Shown: one piece after another, positions 1-4,956 of the stretch
How positions within the stretch are numbered: the stretch's first letter is position 1
Layout of the letters: each line of letters begins with the position of its first letter
Assembly (NCBI GenBank): GCA_012517485.1
Contig: JAAYUT010000553.1
Coordinates: 1-5,208, forward strand
DNA from: Candidatus Atribacter fermentans
GTDB taxonomy: Bacteria > Atribacterota > Atribacteria > Atribacterales > Atribacteraceae
DNA: 5,208 bases
Direction: 5' to 3'
The notes under the pieces: generated by a model
Databases searched by the model: none
What the model was told of the DNA's origin: nothing
What the model saw: only the letters and a program-made list of their open reading frames with translations
Translations under genes and position numbers: made by a program

Positions 1-204
1 CCAGTTTTAGAAAAAGAATTCTTTAATAAGTAGGAATTAACCAGCCTTTATCAAAGCAGGTTTGCCCTTTTATCACGAGATACCCCTAATCAGTCAATAT
101 AATAATTTATAAGCATCAAAAGCGCTTATTGTAAATTTCTTACTTTATTTGCCTGGTAATATAAATATGACAGTAACCGAGGAAGTGGTTGATGATGAAT
201 ATAA
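1..204. other. Decayed or non-coding left edge
   Basis: No intact gene is visible. On the + strand, the frame starting at base 1 gives a ten-residue tail (PVLEKEFFNK) ending at a TAG at 31-33, which could be the C-terminus of a gene to the left. Beyond it there are short open stretches, each broken by stops. One reads TVTEEVVDDEYKSE and ends at about 212, in a different frame from the peptidase remnant that follows. This pattern fits a gene degraded by frameshifts and stops, possibly the same M28-like gene as at 205-405, but the pieces are too short to identify. Confidence 0.35.
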
Positions 205-405
205 ATCCGAATAATCAAACTTTCTACTGACGCTACTCCTTTCCTGGCTCGTGGGTATCGGGCTCTCACCCTTATTGCTCTCAACAAAAAAGGCTTGCCG
301 GTAAACTGGCATTGGAAGACTGATACCATTGACGCAGTTGAACCGGAAAACTTAGTATCAACCAGCAATTTAATTTGCTCTTTGTTGCAAAGCAACCCCA
401 AATGA
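205..405 (+). pseudogene. C-terminal remnant of an M28-like zinc aminopeptidase
   Basis: The + frame is open for 66 codons from 205 and ends at TGA 403-405. An in-frame TAA lies just upstream at 202-204, and there is no start codon or ribosome binding site. Two parts of the translation recall the C-terminal part of M28-family peptidases. The first is STDATPFLARGYRALTLIAL, which would be the TDA loop and following strand. The second is GLPVNWHWKTDTIDAVEPENL, where the His would be the last zinc ligand and the TDT..V.PE stretch starts the final helix. Full-length members run to several hundred residues, so only the tail survives here. The opposite strand is also open for 91 codons (126-401), but that peptide matches nothing I know and is probably a shadow. 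The family call rests on remembered motifs only. Confidence 0.5.
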
Positions 406-420
406 GGATGAAAATAAGCA

Positions 421-460
421 TCCCCTTGCCCTAACCTTCTTCCACTAATGGGCGAAGGAA
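421..460. repeat. CCCTAACC-type intergenic hairpin repeat
   Basis: The stretch runs CCCCTTGCCCTAACCTTC then a short loop then GGGCGAAGG. Short complementary arms (GCCC with GGGC, CCTTC with GAAGG) allow a hairpin. It has the look of the 'CCCTAACCCTCTCC...GGAGAGGG' intergenic repeats found in many bacterial genomes. It is non-coding, lies directly before the other repeats of this spacer, and its function is unknown. Confidence 0.4.
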
Positions 461-468
461 AAGTATTA

Positions 469-553
469 CCCCCTTTAGAAAAGGGGGTTAGGGGGATTTG
501 AATTTATTCCTACTCCGTCATTGCAAGGAGTGCAGCGACGTGGCAATCTCATC
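469..553. repeat. Composite repeat module X, copy A (hairpin plus CGTCATTG unit)
   Basis: A perfect 8-bp hairpin (CCCCCTTT 469-476 with AAAGGGGG 480-487) is followed by TTAGGGGGATTTGAATTT. Next comes a unit beginning CTCCGTCATTGCAAGGAGTG and ending GACGTGGCAATCTCAT, whose ATTGC and GCAAT ends are complementary. The same two parts recur in the same order at 3184-3266. The CGTCATTG...GGCAATCTCA type of palindromic unit is a widespread dispersed bacterial repeat. No start, ribosome binding site or conserved protein is visible. Confidence 0.7.
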
Positions 554-560
554 CATCCAC

Positions 561-603
561 TCCGTCATTCTGAGGAGTGTCTTATGCAAAGTGAGAATCT
601 CAT
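561..603. repeat. Second CGTCATTCTGAG unit
   Basis: This unit starts CTCCGTCATTCTGAGGAGTG and ends GTGAGAATCTCAT, 60 nt after the related unit at 513-553. Its CTGAG variant differs from the ATTGC variant next door but keeps the same head (CTCCGTCATT) and tail (ATCTCAT). An inverted relative lies at 2936-2979. Copy B of module X has only one such unit, so copy A has an extra one. An ORF of 64 codons can be read through here (521-715, +), but it crosses several repeats and is rejected as a gene. Confidence 0.6.
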
Positions 604-674
604 CTTTATATATATTTTTCCTTTTCTCAGGATAATCATTCAAATATTTAGGTATTTTTACTATCAAAGATCAA

Positions 675-872
675 CTTCCCTCCGAGGGGAGAAATTATAT
701 ACTGTTATCATATAATAATGAGGGCAGATACAAAGGTCTGCCCCAACGAAAATAAAAATATTGGAATATTGGGCAACAACAAAAATTTGATATATTATCA
801 ATGTAGAGGCGAACCTATGTGTTCACCCCTGGCTTTTTAAAATTCAAGAATCAAGACCTAACCCCAAGATTC
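675..872 (+). repeat. Three-hairpin element, copy A
   Basis: This is one of three similar copies, the others being at 3350-3547 and 4265-4459, all in the same orientation. Hairpin 1 pairs CTTCCC (675-680) with GGGGAG (686-691). Hairpin 2 pairs GGGCAGA (722-728) with TCTGCCC (737-743). Hairpin 3 lies at 805-830, with arms AGAGGCGAAC and GTTCACCCCT, and is imperfect in this copy. A T-run and then ATTCAAGAATCAAGACCT follow; that 18-mer is identical in all three copies. Copies A and C also share an identical stretch of 28 bases starting GGGCAACAACAAAAATTTGA (from 771 and 4357). The right end runs into the 3' end of the lipoprotein gene and supplies its stop codon. The element is non-coding, and whether it is a MITE-like element, an RNA structure or a terminator cassette is open. 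Confidence 0.8.
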
Positions 873-1872
873 TGATAGAGAAAACGTTCATTTCAAAATA
901 GACATTAACTCCATCTGTATTCAGTGTTCCCTGATGGGTATTTCCAGAATATAAGTTATTAGTTTCGTTATGGGGTGGGTCATTCAAACGCAGCCAGGAA
1001 TCACCATGAGAATCCTTAACTATTGATTGTTTTGATACAAATATTCCACCACCGTATTGGGTTGCGGTGTTTTTATGAATATCATTTCCATAAATAACCG
1101 GCATGCTGTCAAGAATGTATATCCCTCCTCCATTGGTTGCATCGTTCCATGAAATTTCATTGGAAACAATGTTGGGACTGGAATTGTAACAAAGAATTCC
1201 ACCCCCGTGACTATTATGTGTGGAACTATTTTCGCTAATGGTATTTTGAGAAATAGCTGGTGACGATGAATCACCACAAAAAATTCCACCACCACCTTTA
1301 GCGCTGTTTAAGCCGATTTTATTCTGCCGGATAATTGGTGATGAAAATGAACAATAAATTCCTCCACCATTATCTGCATTATTATTAAGAATAAAATTAT
1401 TCGATATAGTGGGAGATGATTGAACACAATAAATACCTCCTCCATATTTCGACCAATTACCAACCTTTGAACCACTCCCGTTTTGTATAGTAAATCCTTT
1501 TAGAACTGCATTTTTGGTTTCTCCGCTTTTAAATGTGACGACTGAACCCTTCAGTTGACCGTCGATGATAGTATTTAAAAGAATTGTGGAATTCAAAGGA
1601 TCGGTACTTTGAATTGTAATATTTTTCCCCTTAAAATCGATATTCTCATAATAGGTGCCGGGATAAACGATAATAATATCGCCTGGTACAGAAGCATCAA
1701 TAGCAGCTTGAATGGTGGAAAATGAGGTTCCTTGAGTCGAATTGTTTACTGGCAAGGTTTGATTCTCTGGTGTTGGCATTATTGGTGGTACTGGAGAACA
1801 TCCAATGAAGAAAGCAATAAATAGAATACCAAAAAATAAATAATAAACGTCTTTTTTTAAGTGATTGACCAT
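844..1872 (-). CDS. Predicted lipoprotein with right-handed parallel beta-helix (GGGI[YF]C repeats)
   Basis: The protein has 342 residues. A basic start (MVNHLKKD) precedes a hydrophobic segment ending FFIGC, so Cys25 is the likely lipidated residue, although Phe at -3 is not ideal for a lipobox. A Pro-rich linker follows (about 26-47). Then comes the usual N-terminal part of DUF1565/pectin-lyase-like beta-helices: FSTIQAAIDASVPGDIIIV, PGTYYENI and KNITIQS (51-89). Five coil units of 25-29 residues begin at Gly144, 169, 194, 223 and 248, and a sixth GGGI starts at 274. The pattern is GGGIYCxxSSPxIxxNxI. The ATG has the site AGGAGGGG 8 nt upstream (1881-1888). The gene lies 36 nt downstream of the secreted TPR gene, which implies co-transcription. 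Such beta-helices often bind or cleave polysaccharide or act as surface adhesins; I see no catalytic motif, so the role is unknown. The last nine residues (RILGLGLDS) and the stop come from a dispersed repeat. Confidence 0.85.
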   Translation of the reverse strand: MVNHLKKDVYYLFFGILFIAFFIGCSPVPPIMPTPENQTLPVNNSTQGTSFSTIQAAIDASVPGDIIIVYPGTYYENIDFKGKNITIQSTDPLNSTILLNTIIDGQLKGSVVTFKSGETKNAVLKGFTIQNGSGSKVGNWSKYGGGIYCVQSSPTISNNFILNNNADNGGGIYCSFSSPIIRQNKIGLNSAKGGGGIFCGDSSSPAISQNTISENSSTHNSHGGGILCYNSSPNIVSNEISWNDATNGGGIYILDSMPVIYGNDIHKNTATQYGGGIFVSKQSIVKDSHGDSWLRLNDPPHNETNNLYSGNTHQGTLNTDGVNVYFEMNVFSIRILGLGLDS

Positions 1873-1908
1873 GTAAATTTCCCCTCCTTAACGAAAAAAA
1901 ACATAACT

Positions 1909-2706
1909 TTATCTGGTTATTACATCAAGAAGTTCCTGGGCTTTATTACTATCTAAATTTTTAAGGATATTATAATACTCCATAGCAGAGGTTTTGTCTC
2001 CAAGCCATACATAGACGACACCCAGTTCTAAATGGGCATCGGCGAAATCCGGTTTTAATTGAATAGCTTTTAAATGTGCATCCTTTGCATCCTGAAATCG
2101 ATGCAACCAACTCAAGGCTACTCCAAGGTAAAAGTAAGCATATTCCAGGTTCGGATCGAGAGAGATCGCTACCCTTAAAATTTTAATTGCGTCTTCATAT
2201 CTTTGTAATTTAATCTGAGATAAGCCTATGGTTACATAGGCATCAGCATAATCAGGTTTTAACCGGACAGCTTCTTTAGAATATTGAATCGAATCTTCAT
2301 AGCGCTCCAACCAGGTATACACATCAGCAAGCTCTTTATACGCATAAAAATCCTGGGAATTTAAACGAATAGCTTCTTTGAGCGCCTTTTCGGCTTCGGG
2401 AAAGCGATACAACCAGCTATTGGTTATTCCAAGATAGTAATATGCCATTTGGTAATCAGTTTGAAGATTTATAGCTTCTTGAAAGGCTTGTGCAGCTTGT
2501 TCATACTTTTTCTGTTCAAAGTAACTTAATCCCTGGGCGTATAACTCTTTTGCTTTAATATCAATTGTTGGAGATGACATTGGTGTAGGTGATTGATTCA
2601 TCTGAAGGAGCGGTAGCTGATCTTGGGCAAAAGCTGAGGCTATTGTAAAAAGAAAAACAATGAATAAACCAAAAATAAACAGATGTTTCAAAATCCTTTT
2701 ATTCAT
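1909..2706 (-). CDS. Secreted protein with six TPR repeats
   Basis: The protein has 265 residues. An N-terminal signal peptide (MNKRILKHLFIFGLFIVFLF...) has an AFA site that predicts cleavage after Ala27. A Pro/Ser-rich linker follows, then six tetratricopeptide units starting near residues 52, 88, 122, 156, 190 and 224, with typical A.Y.LG..., A...EAI.L.P patterns. Four of them carry a Trp-Leu pair (SWLYRF, TWLERY, SWLHRF, VWLGDK). TPR arrays bind peptides and scaffold complexes, so this is probably an exported protein-protein adaptor, perhaps for the beta-helix lipoprotein encoded just downstream. The ATG at 2706 is chosen over a TTG at 2727. The strong site AGGAGGGG (2714-2721) sits 7 nt before the ATG and would fall inside the coding region with the TTG, and the signal peptide starts cleanly at MNKR. 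The partner is unknown. Confidence 0.85.
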   Translation of the reverse strand: MNKRILKHLFIFGLFIVFLFTIASAFAQDQLPLLQMNQSPTPMSSPTIDIKAKELYAQGLSYFEQKKYEQAAQAFQEAINLQTDYQMAYYYLGITNSWLYRFPEAEKALKEAIRLNSQDFYAYKELADVYTWLERYEDSIQYSKEAVRLKPDYADAYVTIGLSQIKLQRYEDAIKILRVAISLDPNLEYAYFYLGVALSWLHRFQDAKDAHLKAIQLKPDFADAHLELGVVYVWLGDKTSAMEYYNILKNLDSNKAQELLDVITR

Positions 2707-2775
2707 AAAATAACCCCTCCTCGACAAAATTATAATATCTTCCTTTATTATACATTTCTCTTAAGAACAAAAAGC
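2707..2775 (-). promoter_or_regulatory. Ribosome binding site and possible promoter of the TPR/beta-helix operon
   Basis: On the minus strand the strong site AGGAGGGG (2714-2721) precedes the ATG at 2706. A perfect TATAAT lies at 2747-2752 and would place transcription start near 2740, leaving a leader of about 33 nt. A second TATAAT at 2729-2734 would leave almost no leader. No convincing -35 box stands 16-18 nt upstream of either; the best hexamer, TTGTTC (2765-2770), is only 12 nt from the first. The ribosome binding site is secure, the promoter weak. Confidence 0.4.
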
Positions 2776-2799
2776 ATGGTAGATTGATGTGAATAATAA

Positions 2800-2919
2800 A
2801 TAATTACTATTTATAAAGAGACCTATTGTTATATTCAGAATTTAAATCCATACTGGTTTGCAGAACCTGATTATGGGAAAAAGACCGAAAATGAATTGAC
2901 GGAAAAGGTCGGGGGGTGA
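2800..2919 (+). other. Short open frame, possible gene remnant
   Basis: This + frame runs 39 codons to a TGA at 2917-2919 and contains NLNPYWFAEPDYGKKTENEL. The composition looks protein-like, but there is no ATG, GTG or TTG start and no ribosome binding site, and a stop lies immediately upstream. It may be the tail of a lost gene that once occupied this spacer, or chance. I do not recognise a family. Confidence 0.2.
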
Positions 2920-2935
2920 TTTGAAGAAAAAAAAA

Positions 2936-2979
2936 TGAGATCCTCACGCCCTCGAAAACGAAGGCTCAGGATGACGAAT
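2936..2979 (-). repeat. Inverted copy of the CGTCATTCTGAG-type repeat
   Basis: On the minus strand this reads ATTCGTCATCCTGAGCC, a variable middle, then CGTGAGGATCTCA. It shares head (CGTCAT.CTGAG) and tail (GTGAG.ATCTCA) with the unit at 561-603, but in the opposite orientation. The unit therefore spreads independently of the other repeats, because the modules at 513 and 3226 are in + orientation. Confidence 0.55.
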
Positions 2980-3070
2980 TAAAGGCACCCTCCCGCTGCG
3001 ATGCAGCACCCCTCCACGGAGGGGAATTGTTGTATTTATTCCCCCATTGAGGGGGGATTCAGGGGGGTAT
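2980..3070. repeat. Cluster of three short hairpins
   Basis: Three small palindromes follow each other. GCTGC (2995-2999) pairs with GCAGC (3003-3007). CCCCTC (3009-3014) pairs with GAGGGG (3019-3024). CCCCC (3041-3045) pairs with GGGGG after a short loop (3051-3055). They resemble common intergenic hairpin repeats of the 'CCCCTCC...GGAGGGG' type. A T-rich stretch (3081-3098) follows, so termination of + strand transcription is possible, but no + strand gene precedes it. From 3071 to 3183 I see nothing identifiable. Confidence 0.5.
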
Positions 3071-3183
3071 GCCTTTCTCAGTTTTTTTTGGTTTTTTAAC
3101 CATTCATTTATTTTTAGGATAGACGGTCATTCTGCTTTTGCAGCATCAGTTAAAGATAAAAATATTATTCAGAAATCAACTAT

Positions 3184-3266
3184 CCCCTTTAGCAAAAGGG
3201 ATTAGGGGGATTTGAGTTTTTCCTGCTCCGTCATTGTGAGGAACATAGTGACGTGGCAATCTCATT
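3184..3266. repeat. Composite repeat module X, copy B
   Basis: It starts with a hairpin (CCCTTT 3185-3190 with AAAGGG 3195-3200), then ATTAGGGGGATTTGAG, then a unit CTCCGTCATTGTGAGGAACA ending GACGTGGCAATCTCAT. This matches 469-553 in order and spacing, and as in copy A the three-hairpin element follows (after about 80 nt here, about 120 nt in copy A). Module X plus the element may therefore have been copied as one larger unit. Confidence 0.65.
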
Positions 3267-3349
3267 TAGTAAAATTTTGTTTATATAACTTTCTCATTTT
3301 CTTAGGATTACCATAAATATAAAGGTGTGCTTTTTACCGCAAAGTGCCA

Positions 3350-3547
3350 CTCCTCAGAGGAGAGAAATTACATGATGTTATCACATAATAATGAGGGCAG
3401 ACACCCAGGTCTTCCCCTACTAATATAAATAATATTGGAATATTAGGAAACAATAAAAAAAATTCGATATATAGAAACCGTAGGGGTGAATCTCTGTGTT
3501 CGCCCATAGCTTTTAAAAATTCAAGAATCAAGACCTGCCTCAAGATT
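3350..3547 (+). repeat. Three-hairpin element, copy B
   Basis: This is the most diverged copy. Hairpin 1 pairs CTCCT (3350-3354) with AGGAG (3358-3362). Hairpin 2 pairs GGGCAGA (3395-3401) with TCTTCCC (3410-3416), with one broken pair. Hairpin 3 pairs GGGTGAAT (3484-3491) with GTTCGCCC (3498-3505); two G-T wobbles replace the G-C pairs of copy C, so folding is kept. The shared ATTCAAGAATCAAGACCT follows. The right end stops 2-3 nt short of the mazF stop codon (3550-3552). A 69-codon minus-strand frame here (3334-3543) is a by-product of the repeat. Confidence 0.75.
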
Positions 3548-3549
3548 TT

Positions 3550-3894
3550 TTACAAGAGGAGCAAAGATACTTTTTCAATCACTTCCTTGATTATTGAAAC
3601 AGGAAGAGATTCGATGTAAGTTGCCTTCCGAATAACCCAATCCAAGCTTTTTACCTGATCAGATAAAATACAACCAGTTATAGAAAAACTAGGCGGGATT
3701 ATCACTTCGAATGGATACCCTTTAATCTGATTCGATATCGGACAAAAAACACCAAGTCCAACTTTTTCGTTGTATATTTTAGGAGAAAGGACCAGGGCGG
3801 GCCTTCGTCCTGCTTGTTCATGACCAGCATTTGGATTGAAACTTAGCCAGACCACATCTCCTCGATCGGGAACATAAGGTGATAAATCTACCAT
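3550..3894 (-). CDS. mazF: MazF-type mRNA interferase toxin
   Basis: This 114-residue protein follows E. coli MazF closely along its length: YVPDRGDVVWLSFNPNAGHE, QAGRRPALVLSPKIYN, IKGYPFEV and DQVKSLDW. MazF is a cytoplasmic endoribonuclease that cuts mRNA at short sites and is held inactive by MazE. The active-site equivalents are Arg31 (Arg29 of E. coli) with Glu26 nearby, and Ser54 in place of Thr52, a conservative change. Length matches the family (about 111), so the toxin appears intact. Its ATG overlaps the end of mazE by 7 nt (ATGGTAG), and the only ribosome-site-like bases, GGGAG, lie too close (2 nt), which suggests translation coupled to the antitoxin. The stop codon abuts repeat copy B. 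Cleavage specificity cannot be read from the sequence. Confidence 0.95.
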   Translation of the reverse strand: MVDLSPYVPDRGDVVWLSFNPNAGHEQAGRRPALVLSPKIYNEKVGLGVFCPISNQIKGYPFEVIIPPSFSITGCILSDQVKSLDWVIRKATYIESLPVSIIKEVIEKVSLLLL

Positions 3895-4133
3895 GACTCC
3901 CGACCCTGTTTGATGCCAAAATCAATCTCGTTATGAATATTGTGTTGGTTAATTTTATCAACCATCTGAGAAAGTTGCATATTTGCTTCTGATTGGGGGG
4001 AAACGACGATGCTTCCTTCAGAAACTTCAATCGTTACCGGTGTTTGGTTTTTAAAACCAACTTGAGCGGCTAATGGTTTTGGGATACGAATCGCTAAACT
4101 GTTACCCCATTTTTGAATACGATGGGTATTCAA
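3888..4133 (-). CDS. mazE: MazE-type antitoxin, TTG start
   Basis: This 81-residue protein matches the size and layout of E. coli MazE (82 residues). The N-terminal AbrB/MazE DNA-binding fold shows KWGNSLAIRIPKPLA (residues 8-22) and TPVTIEVSEGSIVVSP. The C-terminal tail NIHNEIDFGIKQGRESW mirrors the acidic, Trp-ending MazF-binding tail of E. coli MazE. It should neutralise MazF by binding it, and the complex should repress the operon. The start is TTG at 4131-4133: the site AAGGAGG (4142-4148) lies 8 nt upstream, no ATG is available, and this start gives the usual MazE N-terminus (MNTHRIQKWGNS). A TTG start could limit antitoxin synthesis. The gene precedes and overlaps mazF by 7 nt, the normal order for the pair. 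Confidence 0.95.
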   Translation of the reverse strand: MNTHRIQKWGNSLAIRIPKPLAAQVGFKNQTPVTIEVSEGSIVVSPQSEANMQLSQMVDKINQHNIHNEIDFGIKQGRESW

Positions 4134-4158
4134 AATGATAACCTCCTTTTAAAAAGGA

Positions 4159-4181
4159 ATGTATCTACATTGAGTATACAT
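4159..4181. promoter_or_regulatory. Possible MazE/MazEF operator
   Basis: ATGTAT (4159-4164) and ATACAT (4176-4181) form a perfect 6-bp inverted repeat around an 11-nt centre. It covers the -10 box and predicted start of the mazEF promoter. Toxin-antitoxin operons of this family are autoregulated by antitoxin binding to palindromes at this place, so the position is right. Short AT-rich palindromes also occur by chance. Confidence 0.4.
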
Positions 4182-4200
4182 ATTTTTATGAATATTTCAA
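4173..4200 (-). promoter_or_regulatory. mazEF promoter
   Basis: On the minus strand TTGAAA (4195-4200) and TATACT (4173-4178) are separated by 16 nt. Transcription would start near 4166, leaving a short leader before the AAGGAGG site of mazE. Each box matches the sigma-70 consensus at five of six positions. Confidence 0.65.
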
Positions 4201-4264
4201 TTGGGCAATTGAGGACTATTACCAAATAAAATATCAAGGTACCCTCTTCACCACAATGCGACAT

Positions 4265-4459
4265 CTTTCCGAAGGGAAAAATTTCATGAGGTTATCACAT
4301 AAAATGAGGCCAGACACACAGATCTGCCCCTACAAATATAAAAAAATTGTAATAATGGGCAACAACAAAAATTTGATATATTATAAATGTAGGGGCGAAC
4401 CTATGTGTTCGCCCATGGTTTTTTTAAAATTCAAGAATCAAGACCTGACCCCAAAAATT
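4265..4459 (+). repeat. Three-hairpin element, copy C
   Basis: This copy lacks module X upstream. Hairpin 1 pairs TTTCC (4266-4270) with GGAAA (4275-4279). Hairpin 2 pairs GGCCAGA (4308-4314) with TCTGCCC (4323-4329), with one mismatch. Hairpin 3 is perfect: GGGCGAAC (4393-4400) with GTTCGCCC (4407-4414), loop CTATGT. The end ATTCAAGAATCAAGACCT then CCCCAAAAATT lies 3 nt before the AAGGAG ribosome site of the YbaK-like gene. A 68-codon frame through it (4256-4462, +) is not a gene. Confidence 0.8.
4393..4425 (+). terminator. Terminator-like hairpin 3 of copy C
   Basis: A perfect 8-bp, GC-rich stem with a 6-nt loop is followed 4 nt later by seven T residues (4419-4425). This is the shape of an intrinsic terminator for + strand transcription. 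It sits 51 nt before the YbaK-like start codon, so it would either insulate that gene from upstream transcription or, if its promoter lies further left, reduce its expression. No convincing promoter is visible between the hairpin and the gene. Confidence 0.45.
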
Positions 4460-4476
4460 TAGAAGGAGAGAATTGA

Positions 4477-4956
4477 ATGTCATCTAACTTAAAGAAAAAG
4501 GCGGAGATCGTGCAAACTGCTTTGAATGAATTTGGAGTTGAATTGAATGTGGTTCAGTTAGCAGCATCAACTCGTTCTGCCCAAGAAGCCGCAGCTGCAG
4601 TTGGCTGTACCTTGGGTCAAATTGCAAAATCATTGGTTTTTAAAGGAGAAAATTCACAAAAACCTATCCTGATAATTGCCAGTGGTAAGAATCGGGTCAA
4701 TGAAAAAGTCGTTGAGGCAGTGATCAAGGAAAAACTGCAAAAAGCCGACGCTGACTTTGTTGTGGAACAAACCGGCTTCTCCATTGGTGGTGTCCCACCT
4801 GTTGGACATAAAAATCCAGTTCCTATCTATATCGATCAAGATTTAATGCAATACGAAGAAATTTGGGCTGCTGCCGGAACTCCCAATGCGGTTTTTAAGC
4901 TCACTCCTAAAATTTTAGTTGAAATCACCAAAGGCAAGATTATTAGCATTAAATGA
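4477..4956 (+). CDS. YbaK/EbsC-family aminoacyl-tRNA editing protein
   Basis: This 159-residue single-domain protein belongs to the YbaK/prolyl-tRNA-synthetase insertion (INS) superfamily, whose members hydrolyse mischarged tRNAs in the cytoplasm, for example Cys-tRNAPro or Ala-tRNAPro. Visible signatures are STRSAQEAAAAVGCTLGQIA followed by KSLVF (31-55), in which Lys51 is the likely conserved functional lysine, then GFSIGGVPPVGH (100-111) and EIWAAAGTPNAVFKLTP (128-144). The length matches free-standing members (about 155-170), so it is complete. AAGGAG (4463-4468) lies 8 nt before the ATG. Members with GFSIGGVPPVGH are common in Firmicutes and many other bacteria, but substrate specificity differs between subfamilies and cannot be assigned, so no gene symbol is given. 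The gene stands alone, divergent from mazEF and convergent with the right-edge gene. Confidence 0.9.
   Translation: MSSNLKKKAEIVQTALNEFGVELNVVQLAASTRSAQEAAAAVGCTLGQIAKSLVFKGENSQKPILIIASGKNRVNEKVVEAVIKEKLQKADADFVVEQTGFSIGGVPPVGHKNPVPIYIDQDLMQYEEIWAAAGTPNAVFKLTPKILVEITKGKIISIK

Noticed and set aside
126..401. 91-codon open frame on the minus strand
   Set aside because: It has no recognisable domain and no ribosome site, and it lies opposite a + strand frame with peptidase-like motifs. It is most likely a shadow.
521..715. 64-codon + strand frame
   Set aside because: It runs through CGTCATT units into hairpin 1 of element copy A, so it is repeat sequence without coding signs.
2707..2727. TTG start at 2727 for the TPR gene
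   Set aside because: The strong ribosome site would lie inside the coding region. The ATG at 2706 has ideal spacing and gives a clean signal peptide.
3334..3543. 69-codon minus-strand frame next to mazF
   Set aside because: It is wholly within element copy B and has no counterpart in the other copies.
4209..4237. Possible + strand promoter TTGAGG, 17 nt, TATCAA for the YbaK-like gene
   Set aside because: The -10 box is poor, and a terminator-like hairpin lies between it and the gene.
675..4459. Repeats considered as a CRISPR array
   Set aside because: There are only three copies, about 195 bp long, spaced 0.9-2.7 kb apart with genes in between, and no cas gene.
4256..4462. 68-codon + strand frame before the YbaK-like gene
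   Set aside because: It is the three-hairpin element read as protein, and copies A and B do not keep the frame.
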